A stretch of 64,000 nt of DNA from Hymenobacter glacieicola (GTDB lineage: Bacteria; Bacteroidota; Bacteroidia; Cytophagales; Hymenobacteraceae), in contig NZ_BMGS01000010.1 in the NCBI RefSeq assembly GCF_014640315.1, forward strand, positions 62,001 to 126,000, given 5' to 3'. Positions 53,402 to 61,016 of this stretch are shown piece by piece. A program made the position numbers and the translations under genes. Within the stretch, counting starts at the first letter, position 1. Each line of letters starts with the position of its first letter. The notes beneath the pieces were generated by a model. It saw only the letters and a list, made by a program, of their open reading frames with translations. It had not been told where the DNA came from and did not search any database.

Positions 53402-54348
53402 TATTTAAGGGTAAAAGTGGTCTTGCCGATCATCACGCCGCCTTCGTACAGCTCCACGGTGTGGAGGCCGGTTTTGTAGGCCGCGCCTTTGGCGTACAGG
53501 AATTGCACGGGCTGGCGGGTGTTGTCGAATACCAGGTCCTGCTTGGCGGTGTAAAACGCCTCGGCGCCATCAATCATGAAGGTGCCGCCTCCGGTGCTCA
53601 GGTTGTACAAGGCCGCGCCGTCGGGCTCAATCAGGCGCATCAGGATCTGCTTGGTTTCCTTCGGCGACACATCATTGCGGGCCAGGTTAAAGGTTACCTT
53701 GATTTTCTCGACGCGCTTGGCTTTGAACTCGTTGTCTTCATCCGACTTTTCCTTCTCGCGGCTGTTGACCACGCCCACCCGGATGTTCTCGGCTTGCAGG
53801 CGGGAGGCAATGGTTACCTTCTCGTTGAGCTCCTGGTTGGAGCGCACAACCGTCGAAATAGTATCCGTGAGCTTGTTTTGGCGTTCTTTCAGCGTGGTCG
53901 TCTCGGTGTACAGCGCTTCGTTGTCGGCTTTCAGCTGGGCAATTTCCTCGTCTTTCTTGCGCAGCTGCGCCTCGAAGTTGGTGGCGCGCTGCTTGAACCG
54001 GTTCTGCTCGGCAATGCTGAAGCTGCCGGCCCGGAAGGAGCGAAGCTTGAGCAGGTCGGCATTAATCTGGGCCAGCTTGGCTTCCAACGAGTCGTTGGCC
54101 AGACCCATGCCCTGCACTTCCTGGCTTTGCCGCTCGTAGTCGGCCTTCAGCGCCTCGTACTGCTTAATCTGCTCTTCCAGCTTGGCATCCTTGGTTACCA
54201 CATCAGCTTGGAGCTGTTCATTCTGCTTGGATTTCTGCTGGTTCATGTAGAAAAGCAGGCCGTTGATGCCAAGCAGCACCAGAATCAGGGCCACAATCAG
54301 GAGGACGCGGTTGTTGTTCTTCGGCTCGGGACTCTGGTCTTGTTCCAT
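53401..54348 (-). CDS. membrane-anchored coiled-coil protein, function unknown
   Basis: A 315-residue protein: a short cytoplasmic N-terminus, one helix (VLLIVALILVLLGINGLLFY, residues 15-34), then a long heptad-rich coiled coil (about 35-190, for example LKERQNKLTDTISTVV). A C-terminal beta-rich domain follows (KVTFNLARNDVSPKETKQIL, GLHTVELYEGGVMIGKTTFTL). I do not recognise a named family, though similar proteins are common in Bacteroidota. The C-terminal domain should lie outside the cytoplasm. It is convergent with cphA. Confidence 0.75.
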   Translation of the reverse strand: MEQDQSPEPKNNNRVLLIVALILVLLGINGLLFYMNQQKSKQNEQLQADVVTKDAKLEEQIKQYEALKADYERQSQEVQGMGLANDSLEAKLAQINADLLKLRSFRAGSFSIAEQNRFKQRATNFEAQLRKKDEEIAQLKADNEALYTETTTLKERQNKLTDTISTVVRSNQELNEKVTIASRLQAENIRVGVVNSREKEKSDEDNEFKAKRVEKIKVTFNLARNDVSPKETKQILMRLIEPDGAALYNLSTGGGTFMIDGAEAFYTAKQDLVFDNTRQPVQFLYAKGAAYKTGLHTVELYEGGVMIGKTTFTLK

Positions 54349-54461
54349 AGCAAGAGGGGTTAAGTGAGGCCCGGAAGAGTCCGGGCGGAGGTAGTACCTT
54401 TAGGCAAAAATAACGGAGTTCCGTACCCTGGCAAGTGCCGAAGGTACAACCCCGCTACAAT

Positions 54462-55079
54462 ATGCATCCGGATTCGCAACTTGACGCCGCTTATTGGCAG
54501 CAGCGCTACCTAACTGGGCAAACCGGCTGGGACGCGGGCAGCATAACGCCCCCGCTACTGGATTATTTCAGGCAGCTAGGATTACCCGATGAGCGCCGCA
54601 TCCTGATTCCGGGGGCCGGGCGGGCCTACGAGGCCGAATACCTGCACCGCCAGGGCTGGCGCAAGGTGTGGGTAGCCGACGTAGCCGCCGCGCCCCTGCG
54701 CGACTTCCAGCAGCGCGTACCGGATTTTCCGGCCGCCCACCTGCTACAGCAGGATTTCTTCGCCCTGAAGCCTACCCCGCCGTTTGACTTGCTAGTGGAG
54801 CAAACCTTTTTTTGCGCTCTGGAGCCCAGCCAGCGCCCCCAGTACGCGCAGCAGTGCGCGCAGCTGTTGCGGCCCGGCGGTACCTTAATGGGCCTGCTCT
54901 TCGACACGGAGTTTAGCCAACTCGGCCCGCCCTTCGGTGGCTCCCGCGAAGAATATCGTAGCTACTTTGCGCCCTATTTCGACTTCGTGCATTTCGAAAC
55001 GGCCACCAACTCCTTACCCCCGCGCCGGGGGCGGGAGTTGTTTATCTGTCTAAAGAAAAAGCAACCGTCAGATTCCTGA
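54462..55079 (+). CDS. TPMT-family SAM-dependent methyltransferase
   Basis: A 205-residue enzyme with the thiopurine-methyltransferase-like layout: YWQQRYLTGQTGWDAGSITP at the N-terminus, ILIPGAGRAYEAEYLHRQGW as SAM motif I, VADVAAAPLRDFQQR and DLLVEQTFFCALEP. Bacterial members methylate sulfur, selenium or tellurium compounds, or halides or thiols; the substrate here is unknown. ATG at 54462 is chosen over GTG at 54435. It is 77 nt upstream of kdsA, possibly in one transcript. Confidence 0.85.
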   Translation: MHPDSQLDAAYWQQRYLTGQTGWDAGSITPPLLDYFRQLGLPDERRILIPGAGRAYEAEYLHRQGWRKVWVADVAAAPLRDFQQRVPDFPAAHLLQQDFFALKPTPPFDLLVEQTFFCALEPSQRPQYAQQCAQLLRPGGTLMGLLFDTEFSQLGPPFGGSREEYRSYFAPYFDFVHFETATNSLPPRRGRELFICLKKKQPSDS

Positions 55080-55156
55080 TCTGCGGCCAGTCTGCTTTTC
55101 TTCCACTGTTCTTTTTTCAGCAGCCCAGCTCCGGCCGGCGCCCCAATTCTCCTACC

Positions 55157-55981
55157 ATGATTCAAGCCCTTGCTACCGTTCTGCCCCACCTTCGCAACAC
55201 CAACTCCGGTCAGTTTTTTCTGATGGCGGGGCCCTGCGTGATTGAGGGTGAGGATATGGCCCTGCACATTGCCGAGCAGGTTCGCACTCTTACCGATAAG
55301 CTGCAGATTCCATACATCTTCAAGGGCTCCTACCGCAAAGCCAACCGCTCCCGCCTCGATTCTTACACCGGCATTGGCGACGAGAAAGCCCTGCGCATTC
55401 TCCAGAAAGTGGGCCGGGAAATCGGGGTGCCTACCGTTACCGACATCCACGAATCGGAGGAGGCCGCCCTGGCGGCCGAGTACGTGGACGTGCTGCAGAT
55501 TCCGGCCTTCCTGTGCCGGCAGACGGACTTGCTAGTAGCCGCCGCCAAAACCGGCAAGGTGGTAAACGTGAAGAAGGGCCAGTTTCTGAGCGGCGAGTCC
55601 ATGCAGTTTGCCGTGGACAAGGTGCGGCAGTCGGGCAACGAAAACGTGATTCTTACCGACCGGGGCAACTCTTTCGGCTACTCCGACCTAGTAGTGGACT
55701 TCCGCAACCTGCCCGCTATGCGCGCGTTTGGCGTGCCCGTGGTGATGGACGTGACCCACTCCCTGCAGCAGCCCAACCAGAGCAGCGGCGTGACGGGCGG
55801 CAAGCCCCAGCTAATTGAAACCATTGCCAAAGCCGCCATTGCGGTTGGGGCCGATGGCCTGTTCATCGAGACTCACCCCACACCCGCCACGGCCAAGTCG
55901 GACGGGGCCAATATGCTGGCCCTGGATCGGCTGGAAGACCTGCTGGTGAAGCTCACGCGCGTGCGCGAAGCCATCCGCTAA
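55157..55981 (+). CDS. kdsA: 3-deoxy-8-phosphooctulonate synthase
   Basis: Condenses phosphoenolpyruvate and arabinose 5-phosphate to KDO-8-phosphate for the inner core of lipopolysaccharide. The 274-residue protein has FLMAGPCVIEGEDMAL, FKGSYRKANRSRLDSYTGIG (split), PTVTDIHESEEAAL, VVNVKKGQFLSGESMQFAV, VMDVTHSLQQPNQSSGVTGG and GLFIETHPTPATAKSDGANM. The gene stands apart from other kds genes. A structured non-coding stretch follows. Confidence 0.94.
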   Translation: MIQALATVLPHLRNTNSGQFFLMAGPCVIEGEDMALHIAEQVRTLTDKLQIPYIFKGSYRKANRSRLDSYTGIGDEKALRILQKVGREIGVPTVTDIHESEEAALAAEYVDVLQIPAFLCRQTDLLVAAAKTGKVVNVKKGQFLSGESMQFAVDKVRQSGNENVILTDRGNSFGYSDLVVDFRNLPAMRAFGVPVVMDVTHSLQQPNQSSGVTGGKPQLIETIAKAAIAVGADGLFIETHPTPATAKSDGANMLALDRLEDLLVKLTRVREAIR

Positions 55982-56065
55982 CCTAGTCAAGATACAAACT
56001 AAGGCTCCTGCATACTGGCGGTCAGACCTTGCCGGGAGGTATACCTTCTTTGCCAAAACATCCAG

Positions 56066-56073
56066 TATATTTG
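56066..56073 (+). promoter_or_regulatory. -7 box (TATATTTG) ahead of the candidate structured RNA
   Basis: Exact TAnnTTTG match. TTTG at 56049-56052 could serve as -33 but the 13-nt spacing is short. Transcription would begin near 56080, just before the first hairpin. Confidence 0.5.
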
Positions 56074-56079
56074 CTTCGT

Positions 56080-56335
56080 TGAAAACAAAAGTAGCAGGAA
56101 GCGTGCTGCCTCCTGCTACCGTTACCGCTAAGGGTTAAACAGGAGGTATAAGCCTCCTATTCCGCCTAAAGCGGCCACTACCTTCACTACAAAAGTAGTG
56201 GTCACATGAATGGAGCATTGGAAACGAAGCCCATCCATGTCAGTACGACCCTGTCCCATACCAATGGATTTGAGGGTGGCCTAAACACCCTACTTATCCC
56301 GAAGCCCGTGCTACAACACGGGCTTCACTGCTTTT
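56080..56335 (+). ncRNA. candidate structured non-coding RNA between kdsA and a methyltransferase gene
   Basis: This 464-nt gap (55982-56445) has no convincing reading frame but has a row of hairpins: 56091-56099/56111-56119, 56141-56146/56153-56158, 56162-56165/56171-56174, 56185-56190/56195-56200, 56233-56238/56264-56269 (a longer arm with an internal loop), 56273-56278/56286-56291, and a strong 10-bp GC stem 56301-56310/56317-56326 followed by ACTGCTTTT as terminator. The -7 box at 56066 gives it a plausible own promoter, so an RNA of about 255 nt is likely. I could not match it to 6S, tmRNA, RNase P or SRP RNA by their conserved sequences. It could instead be a long kdsA 3' UTR. Confidence 0.45.
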
Positions 56336-56445
56336 GAGGCAGCCGTGTTGGCGGGGTGACAACCGCACGTATGCCAAATATACTAGTATTTGACGGCTTT
56401 GTTTTGCTATTTATTTTAGTAATCGTCTTGTGGTTGAGCTTGCCG

Positions 56446-57378
56446 CTAAGAAGAAAGCCAGCGCACCCGCTCCAGCAGGTTGTCAAGCGGGTTATCAAAA
56501 CGCAGCGAAAAATGCTGTTTGGGCTGATTTCGGCGGAAAAAAACCAGGCCGATAAAGAACAAATCTACGGTCACGGTCACTTCAGGGTGCTGCTTGATGG
56601 TAGCCCAGGCCTGCTCCATTTCTTTGGACCAGTGGATGTCGTCCAGCACGAATACGCTCTGCTCTGTGCGGTAGCGGTTAAGCTGCTCAAAGTAGCGCAC
56701 GGTGGGCTCATAGCGGTGGTTGCCATCAAAGAAGGCAAAGTCGACGGGCGTAGGTAGCGCGGCCAGGGTAGGGGCCAGGGTGTCATCCAGGTTGCCTTCG
56801 ATAAGCTCAACTGCTGGTAAACCCAGGTGTTGGAAGGTCTGACGGGCTACGGCGGCAGTTTGGGGGCAGCCCTCGAAGGTAAGCACGCGGGCCCGCGAAT
56901 CGGCGGCGCTGAGGTAGGCCGTTGTCAGGCCCAGGGAAGTGCCCAGCTCTATAATGGTGCGGGGCTGGAAGTGGTTTACCAACCGAAACAGCAGCTGGCC
57001 CAGCTTGGGCGGCTTGGCGGCCGACCGGGCAATGTCGCGCAGGCGGCGGGTACGGCCCGCGCCGGTGTGGGAGCCCGCCCCAAAGTCCCGTACCTGAATG
57101 GGGGTAGGGTCGGCTAACAGCTCCTGCCGCCGGGCTTCTACTGCCTCGTACGCCGCAAAGTGCCCGCTGTGGTTGATTACGTGCGCGTACAGGCCAAAGA
57201 TGAAAGGAGAATGAAGCCCGTGCGCATTACCGGACCCGGTCAGAAAGCGGAGGTAGCTGAGAATCTGAAATAGCAACGGCGAAAGAAGCGCAAGAACCCG
57301 GCGCGGGCGGTTCGTGGTAGAAGGGAGGAAACGGCTGGGGCGAAGATACGGCAAGCGCCGCCGACGCAGGGCATGCAA
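56446..57378 (-). CDS. class I SAM-dependent methyltransferase
   Basis: A 310-residue protein with a basic N-terminus, SGNAHGLHSPFIFGLYAHVI, then a Rossmann fold: TIIELGTSLGLTTAYLSAA (SAM motif I), VLTFEGCPQTAAVARQTF, IEGNLDDTL, and VDFAFFDGNHRYEPTV with VFVLDDIHWSKEMEQAW. It resembles O-methyltransferase-like proteins kept in Bacteroidota; the substrate is unknown. Only TTG codons (57378 or 57354) can open the frame before the conserved part, so the exact start is uncertain. Confidence 0.8.
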   Translation of the reverse strand: MHALRRRRLPYLRPSRFLPSTTNRPRRVLALLSPLLFQILSYLRFLTGSGNAHGLHSPFIFGLYAHVINHSGHFAAYEAVEARRQELLADPTPIQVRDFGAGSHTGAGRTRRLRDIARSAAKPPKLGQLLFRLVNHFQPRTIIELGTSLGLTTAYLSAADSRARVLTFEGCPQTAAVARQTFQHLGLPAVELIEGNLDDTLAPTLAALPTPVDFAFFDGNHRYEPTVRYFEQLNRYRTEQSVFVLDDIHWSKEMEQAWATIKQHPEVTVTVDLFFIGLVFFRRNQPKQHFSLRFDNPLDNLLERVRWLSS

Positions 57379-57400
57379 TACGAGGGTAGGCGCCAGTCAT

Positions 57401-57431
57401 GAAAAAGCCGCCCCGAAAGCTCGGGGCGGCT
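57401..57431 (-). terminator. terminator after apaG
   Basis: An 11-bp GC-rich stem (57406-57416 with 57421-57431) with a 4-nt loop; on the minus strand it runs into TTTTTC, 31 nt after the apaG stop. Confidence 0.9.
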
Positions 57432-57461
57432 GAAAATGGTGGCGGGTAAGCTGGCTCTAGG

Positions 57462-57848
57462 CTAGTTGAGGCGGTAAGGGACTACCAGCGTGAACTCCGG
57501 AATTTCCACCGTAAACTCGCTGCCGTCCATGAGGCGCTCCATTTGGTAGGTGCCGCGCATCTTGCCCAGCCCCGACTTCAGGTTGCAGCCCGACACGTAC
57601 TGGTGCGACTCGCCGGGCTCCAGCACGGGTTGCTGGCCCACAACGCCTTCGCCTTCCACCTCCCGGACTACCCCGTTGGCGTCGTAGATGTACCAGTGCC
57701 GCCGCAACAGCTTCACGGTGTATTCGCTGTCGTTGCGGATATCAATTTTATACGCAAAAACGTAGTGCTCCTGACCTGGACTAGAGTAGTCGGGCAAGTA
57801 GTTGGTGGTAACGCTAACGGTTACTCCCTGGGTGGAAATGGTATTCAT
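57462..57848 (-). CDS. apaG: ApaG domain protein
   Basis: A 128-residue single-domain protein with YVFAYKIDIRNDSEYTVKLL, the RHWYIYDANG block, GEGVVGQQPVLEPGESHQY (glycine-rich loop) and MRGTYQM. ApaG is a fibronectin-III-like fold known from cobalt/magnesium tolerance studies in enterobacteria; its molecular function is still unclear. It diverges from ung. Confidence 0.9.
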   Translation of the reverse strand: MNTISTQGVTVSVTTNYLPDYSSPGQEHYVFAYKIDIRNDSEYTVKLLRRHWYIYDANGVVREVEGEGVVGQQPVLEPGESHQYVSGCNLKSGLGKMRGTYQMERLMDGSEFTVEIPEFTLVVPYRLN

Positions 57849-57960
57849 AGCGCCTGGGGTCCGAGTAGAAAAAAGCTAACAGCCGTATGCGGAATTTGGT
57901 TTATCTACGTAGCCAGTGCACGGCAAGGCCCACTCAACCGAAAAAATAATCCTCTCCCGT

Positions 57961-58626
57961 ATGTCTGTAAAGATAGAAGAAAGCTGGCGCAAGGTCCTAG
58001 CGGCCGAATTCGAAAAGCCGTACTTCCACCACCTGATTGCCTTTGTAAGAGGCGAGTACGCAACTGCCACTGTATATCCGCCCGGCCCGCTCATATTTCA
58101 CGCCTTCGACGCCTGCCCCTTCAATGAGGTGAAGGTAGTTATCCTAGGCCAGGACCCTTACCACGGCAAGGGCCAAGCGCACGGCCTGAGCTTTTCGGTG
58201 GCCGAGGACGTCCGTACCCCGCCCTCGCTGCAGAACATTTTCAAAGAGCTGCAAAGCGACCTGCCCGGAACCCCGCCCGCTTCCAACGGCAACCTCGACC
58301 GGTGGGCCCAGCAAGGGGTGCTGCTGCTGAACGCTACCCTCACGGTGCGGGCCGGAGAGCCCGCCAGTCACCAGAAAAGGGGCTGGGAGCAATTCACCGA
58401 TGCCGTAATTCAGCAGATTTCGGACCTAAAGGAAAATGTCGTGTTTATTCTCTGGGGAGCCTCGGCCCAGAAAAAAGGAGAAATCATAGACGCCCGCAAA
58501 CACTTGGTACTCAAGGCCGCTCACCCTTCGCCCTACGCCGCCGACCGGGGCTTTTTCGGCTCCCGGCCCTTTAGCCAAACCAACGCTTACCTGCAGCAAC
58601 ACGGCCAAGCGCCCATTCAGTGGTAA
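57961..58626 (+). CDS. ung: uracil-DNA glycosylase
   Basis: Removes uracil from DNA in base-excision repair. The 221-residue protein has the catalytic water-activating loop GQDPYHG (residues 63-69, D65), FSVAEDVRTPPSL, GVLLLNATLTV and the leucine-loop motif AAHPSPYAADRGFFG with H188. Family 1 length is normal. ATG at 57961 is chosen; the frame runs 45 nt further upstream. The TAA stop abuts a repeat arm. Confidence 0.95.
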   Translation: MSVKIEESWRKVLAAEFEKPYFHHLIAFVRGEYATATVYPPGPLIFHAFDACPFNEVKVVILGQDPYHGKGQAHGLSFSVAEDVRTPPSLQNIFKELQSDLPGTPPASNGNLDRWAQQGVLLLNATLTVRAGEPASHQKRGWEQFTDAVIQQISDLKENVVFILWGASAQKKGEIIDARKHLVLKAAHPSPYAADRGFFGSRPFSQTNAYLQQHGQAPIQW

Positions 58627-58828
58627 ATCACGGATTGAGACGGATTTTCCGGATTACACGGATTTTTTGCCGGGTAACTTCATTGGCCGTTCCCTTTATA
58701 CAAACTCAAAGAGCCTGGCCATGTGGCCAGGCTCTTTGAGTTTGTATAAAGTTGAGGATTGTTGCTCTAATCTCCCAGCACAGTGAAAAATCCGTGTAAT
58801 CCGGAAAATCCGTCTCAATCCGTGATTT
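58625..58828. repeat. intergenic inverted repeat, CGGATTT family (copy 2), perfect 43-bp arms with nested hairpin
   Basis: Arms 58625-58667 and 58786-58828 are perfectly complementary over 43 nt and are made of CGGATTT-type units. The left arm begins inside the ung TAA (58624-58626) and the right arm ends inside the lepB TAA (58828-58830), so the convergent gap is exactly one element. A perfect 27-bp hairpin sits in the centre (58694-58751). Confidence 0.93.
58694..58751. terminator. perfect 27-bp hairpin nested in the CGGATTT repeat
   Basis: Arms 58694-58720 and 58725-58751 around ATGT. The GC-rich core AGAGCCTGGCC is flanked by AT-rich stem; it can end transcripts from ung and lepB. Confidence 0.85.
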
Positions 58829-60036
58829 TAGTTGACTAGGTCGAACAGGCGGTTCCAGCGGATTTTCTGGGCAAAGGAGGCAGTGGGGTCCACGGACATC
58901 CAGATGAGCACGGCCTTGCCGACGATGTGGTCTTCGGGCACGAAGCCCCAGAAGCGGGAGTCGAGCGAGTTGTGGCGGTTGTCGCCCATCATGAAGTAGT
59001 AGTTCTGCTTGAAGGTGTAGCTCTTCAGCGGCTGGCCGTTCTGCAGAATCTGGCCGCTAGCGTCCACACTCATGCCTTCGTTGTGCTCGTAGCGCAGAAT
59101 AATTTTCTGATAAATGGGCGAGTTCTGAGGGGTCAGCTGCACCGTCTGGCCTTCCTTCGGAATCTGCAGGGGTCCGTAGTTGTCCTTGTTCCAGGTGGGG
59201 AAGGGCGGGGCAGCCAGGGGCTGGCTGTACGGCGAGTCGGGGTTGTTGGGGAACACTTGCTGGCGTTCCGGCTGGCCCACGGGCGTTTTCAGGTCAATGA
59301 TGCCTTTGATGTAGGGCTGCTGCTTAAAGTAATCGTAGGCGGCCCGGGTCATGTGCACCTCGTAGCCTAGCCCATACTGCGCGGTCTGCATCTGGAAGGG
59401 CATGCCATCGGGGGAGCTTTGCTCCCACACGCCAAAGCGCTTAAAGGCGTCGGCCAGGTCGTCGTTGGGTTGCGGCACCTGTAGAAAGTAGCTGCTCTGC
59501 ATCTCGGGGTAGGTGGCGGCCTGCTTACCGTTCACAAACACCTGGCCCTGCTTAATTTCCAGCACGTCGCCGGCAATGGCAATGCAGCGCTTGATGTAGT
59601 TCGTGCGCAAATCAGCGGGGTGCTCGGCTTCAAACGGCACGTTAAACACTACTACATCGTTGTTTTTCACTTCCGAAAAACCTGGCAAGCGGTAGCTGGG
59701 GAGCTGAATCAGGTCGGAGTAGCTTTTCAGGCTCGTTCCCCAGATGGTCTGGTGCGTTAGGGGCACCTGCAGGGGCGTTTGGGGCGTGCGCGGACCGTAG
59801 TGCAGCTTGCTCACAAACAGGTAGTCGCCCACCAGCAGGGAATGCTCCATGGAAGGCGTAGGGATGGTATAGGCCTCGAACGTGGCCCAGCGGATAAGCG
59901 TAGCGGCCACCACCGCAAACAAAATGGCGTCGCCCCACTCCCGAACCACACTCTTGCGCTTCTTAGGTTCTCCTACGGGAGGCGCAGACGCCGGCTTATT
60001 CTTCTCGAGGTATTTCTCCCAGGATTGTACTGCCAT
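58828..60036 (-). CDS. lepB: signal peptidase I
   Basis: Cleaves signal peptides of exported proteins at the outer face of the inner membrane. The 402-residue protein has a basic N-terminus, one anchor helix (about residues 36-52), the catalytic serine S62 in IPTPSMEHSLLVGDYLF, the lysine K149 in TNYIKRCIAIAGD, and MMGDNRHNSLDSRFWGFV near the end. A large insertion between the catalytic boxes C and E (about residues 165-330) makes it longer than enterobacterial enzymes, as is usual in Bacteroidota. It lies downstream of dapB. Confidence 0.94.
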   Translation of the reverse strand: MAVQSWEKYLEKNKPASAPPVGEPKKRKSVVREWGDAILFAVVAATLIRWATFEAYTIPTPSMEHSLLVGDYLFVSKLHYGPRTPQTPLQVPLTHQTIWGTSLKSYSDLIQLPSYRLPGFSEVKNNDVVVFNVPFEAEHPADLRTNYIKRCIAIAGDVLEIKQGQVFVNGKQAATYPEMQSSYFLQVPQPNDDLADAFKRFGVWEQSSPDGMPFQMQTAQYGLGYEVHMTRAAYDYFKQQPYIKGIIDLKTPVGQPERQQVFPNNPDSPYSQPLAAPPFPTWNKDNYGPLQIPKEGQTVQLTPQNSPIYQKIILRYEHNEGMSVDASGQILQNGQPLKSYTFKQNYYFMMGDNRHNSLDSRFWGFVPEDHIVGKAVLIWMSVDPTASFAQKIRWNRLFDLVN

Positions 60037-60126
60037 AATGAATCAGAGGCCAGAAAAAACAAACAGCCGGCACGCGCCGGCCTCCTTCCGGATAAACGCC
60101 GGAAGATGCGAAATAATGCGGGTAAA

Positions 60127-60228
60127 GGTGAAATTGTGAGCTGGTGAACTGGTGAGTTTGTTGTTCAAATGCTCAAATAGGGCAGGTAGAACAACGAACT
60201 CACCAGTTCACCAGCTCACAATTTCACC
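60127..60228. repeat. intergenic inverted repeat, GTGAAAT family (copy 4)
   Basis: Arms of 40 nt at 60127-60166 and 60189-60228 with one mismatch, units GGTGAAATTGTGAGCTGGTG and inner core GAGTTTGTTGTTC. The right arm ends 2 nt before the dapB stop codon (60231-60233), and the left side lies about 90 nt from the lepB start. Confidence 0.9.
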
Positions 60229-60230
60229 AC

Positions 60231-60950
60231 CTACAACCCCAGCAAATCCTTCATGCCGAATACGCCCTGGCGGCCAGGGAGCCATTCGGCGGCCAATAGC
60301 GCGCCCTGCACGAACCCTTCGCGGGTGTGGGCCTCGTGCGTAAGCTCAATGCTGTCGGCGGGAGAGGAGTAGGTGACAATGTGGGTGCCCACTACGGCTC
60401 CCTCGCGTTCCGAAAGGATGGCCAGCTCCGTGGGGGTAGTGGTGGCCTCGTTGCGCCAGGTGGTTTTGCCCGGGAAATGGCGCAGAATCCCTTCCGCCGT
60501 GGTCAGGGCCGTGCCGCTGGGCTGGTCTACCTTCTGGGTGTGGTGAATCTCGCGTACCTGCACATCGTAGCCGCCAAACTGGTGCATTTTGGCCGCTATG
60601 TACTCGTTGAAGTGAAAGAACAGGTTCACGCCCACGCTGTAGTTGGAGGCGTAAAACAGGGGCGTATTGGTCTGCTGGCTCAGGGCCTGGGCTTCGGGGA
60701 AATGATGCAGCCAGCCCGTGGAGCCGCACACCACCGGAATACCCTGCTTCAGACAGGCTACTACGTTTTGGAAGGCCGCATCAGGATGAGTAAACTCAAT
60801 GGCCGCGTCGACCTGTTCGGTTGTAAAATCGGAGATGCGCACATCGGGCCGGGTAGGGTCCACGATGCCGGCAATCTGGTGGCCGCGGGCAATGGCCTGG
60901 GCTTCGATGGCCCGGCCCATTTTGCCGTAGCCAATCAGTAGGAGCTTCAT
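60231..60950 (-). CDS. dapB: 4-hydroxy-tetrahydrodipicolinate reductase
   Basis: Reduces HTPA to tetrahydrodipicolinate in the lysine and diaminopimelate pathway. The 239-residue protein has the NAD(P)-binding LLIGYGKMGRAIE at the N-terminus, EFTHPDA, VVCGSTGW, and the catalytic EIHHTQKVDQPSGTAL with His-His and Lys. It sits between DUF5683 and lepB, an order kept in Bacteroidota. Confidence 0.94.
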   Translation of the reverse strand: MKLLLIGYGKMGRAIEAQAIARGHQIAGIVDPTRPDVRISDFTTEQVDAAIEFTHPDAAFQNVVACLKQGIPVVCGSTGWLHHFPEAQALSQQTNTPLFYASNYSVGVNLFFHFNEYIAAKMHQFGGYDVQVREIHHTQKVDQPSGTALTTAEGILRHFPGKTTWRNEATTTPTELAILSEREGAVVGTHIVTYSSPADSIELTHEAHTREGFVQGALLAAEWLPGRQGVFGMKDLLGL

Positions 60951-61016
60951 TGAAAAAGTGCTGGCAGCAGACAGCTGGTTGGGGCGGCTGGGTAAGCAGC
61001 GCCGTAAGCAGGTGCG

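Noticed and set aside
56080..56335. Identification of the multi-hairpin RNA as tmRNA, RNase P RNA, SRP RNA or 6S RNA
   Set aside because: The conserved tag-peptide region, the RNase P core, the SRP tetraloop region and a single long 6S-type rod are not visible.
56356..56757. 133-residue plus-strand frame beginning with a hydrophobic segment
   Set aside because: Most of it is antisense to the methyltransferase gene, and only the first 30 residues lie in free sequence. The hydrophobic stretch is AT-rich intergenic DNA.
10051..60228. Tandem-like GTGAAAT and CGGATTT units as a CRISPR array
   Set aside because: The units are about 7 nt, with no spacers and no cas genes; arms are inverted, not directly repeated at 60-70 nt spacing.
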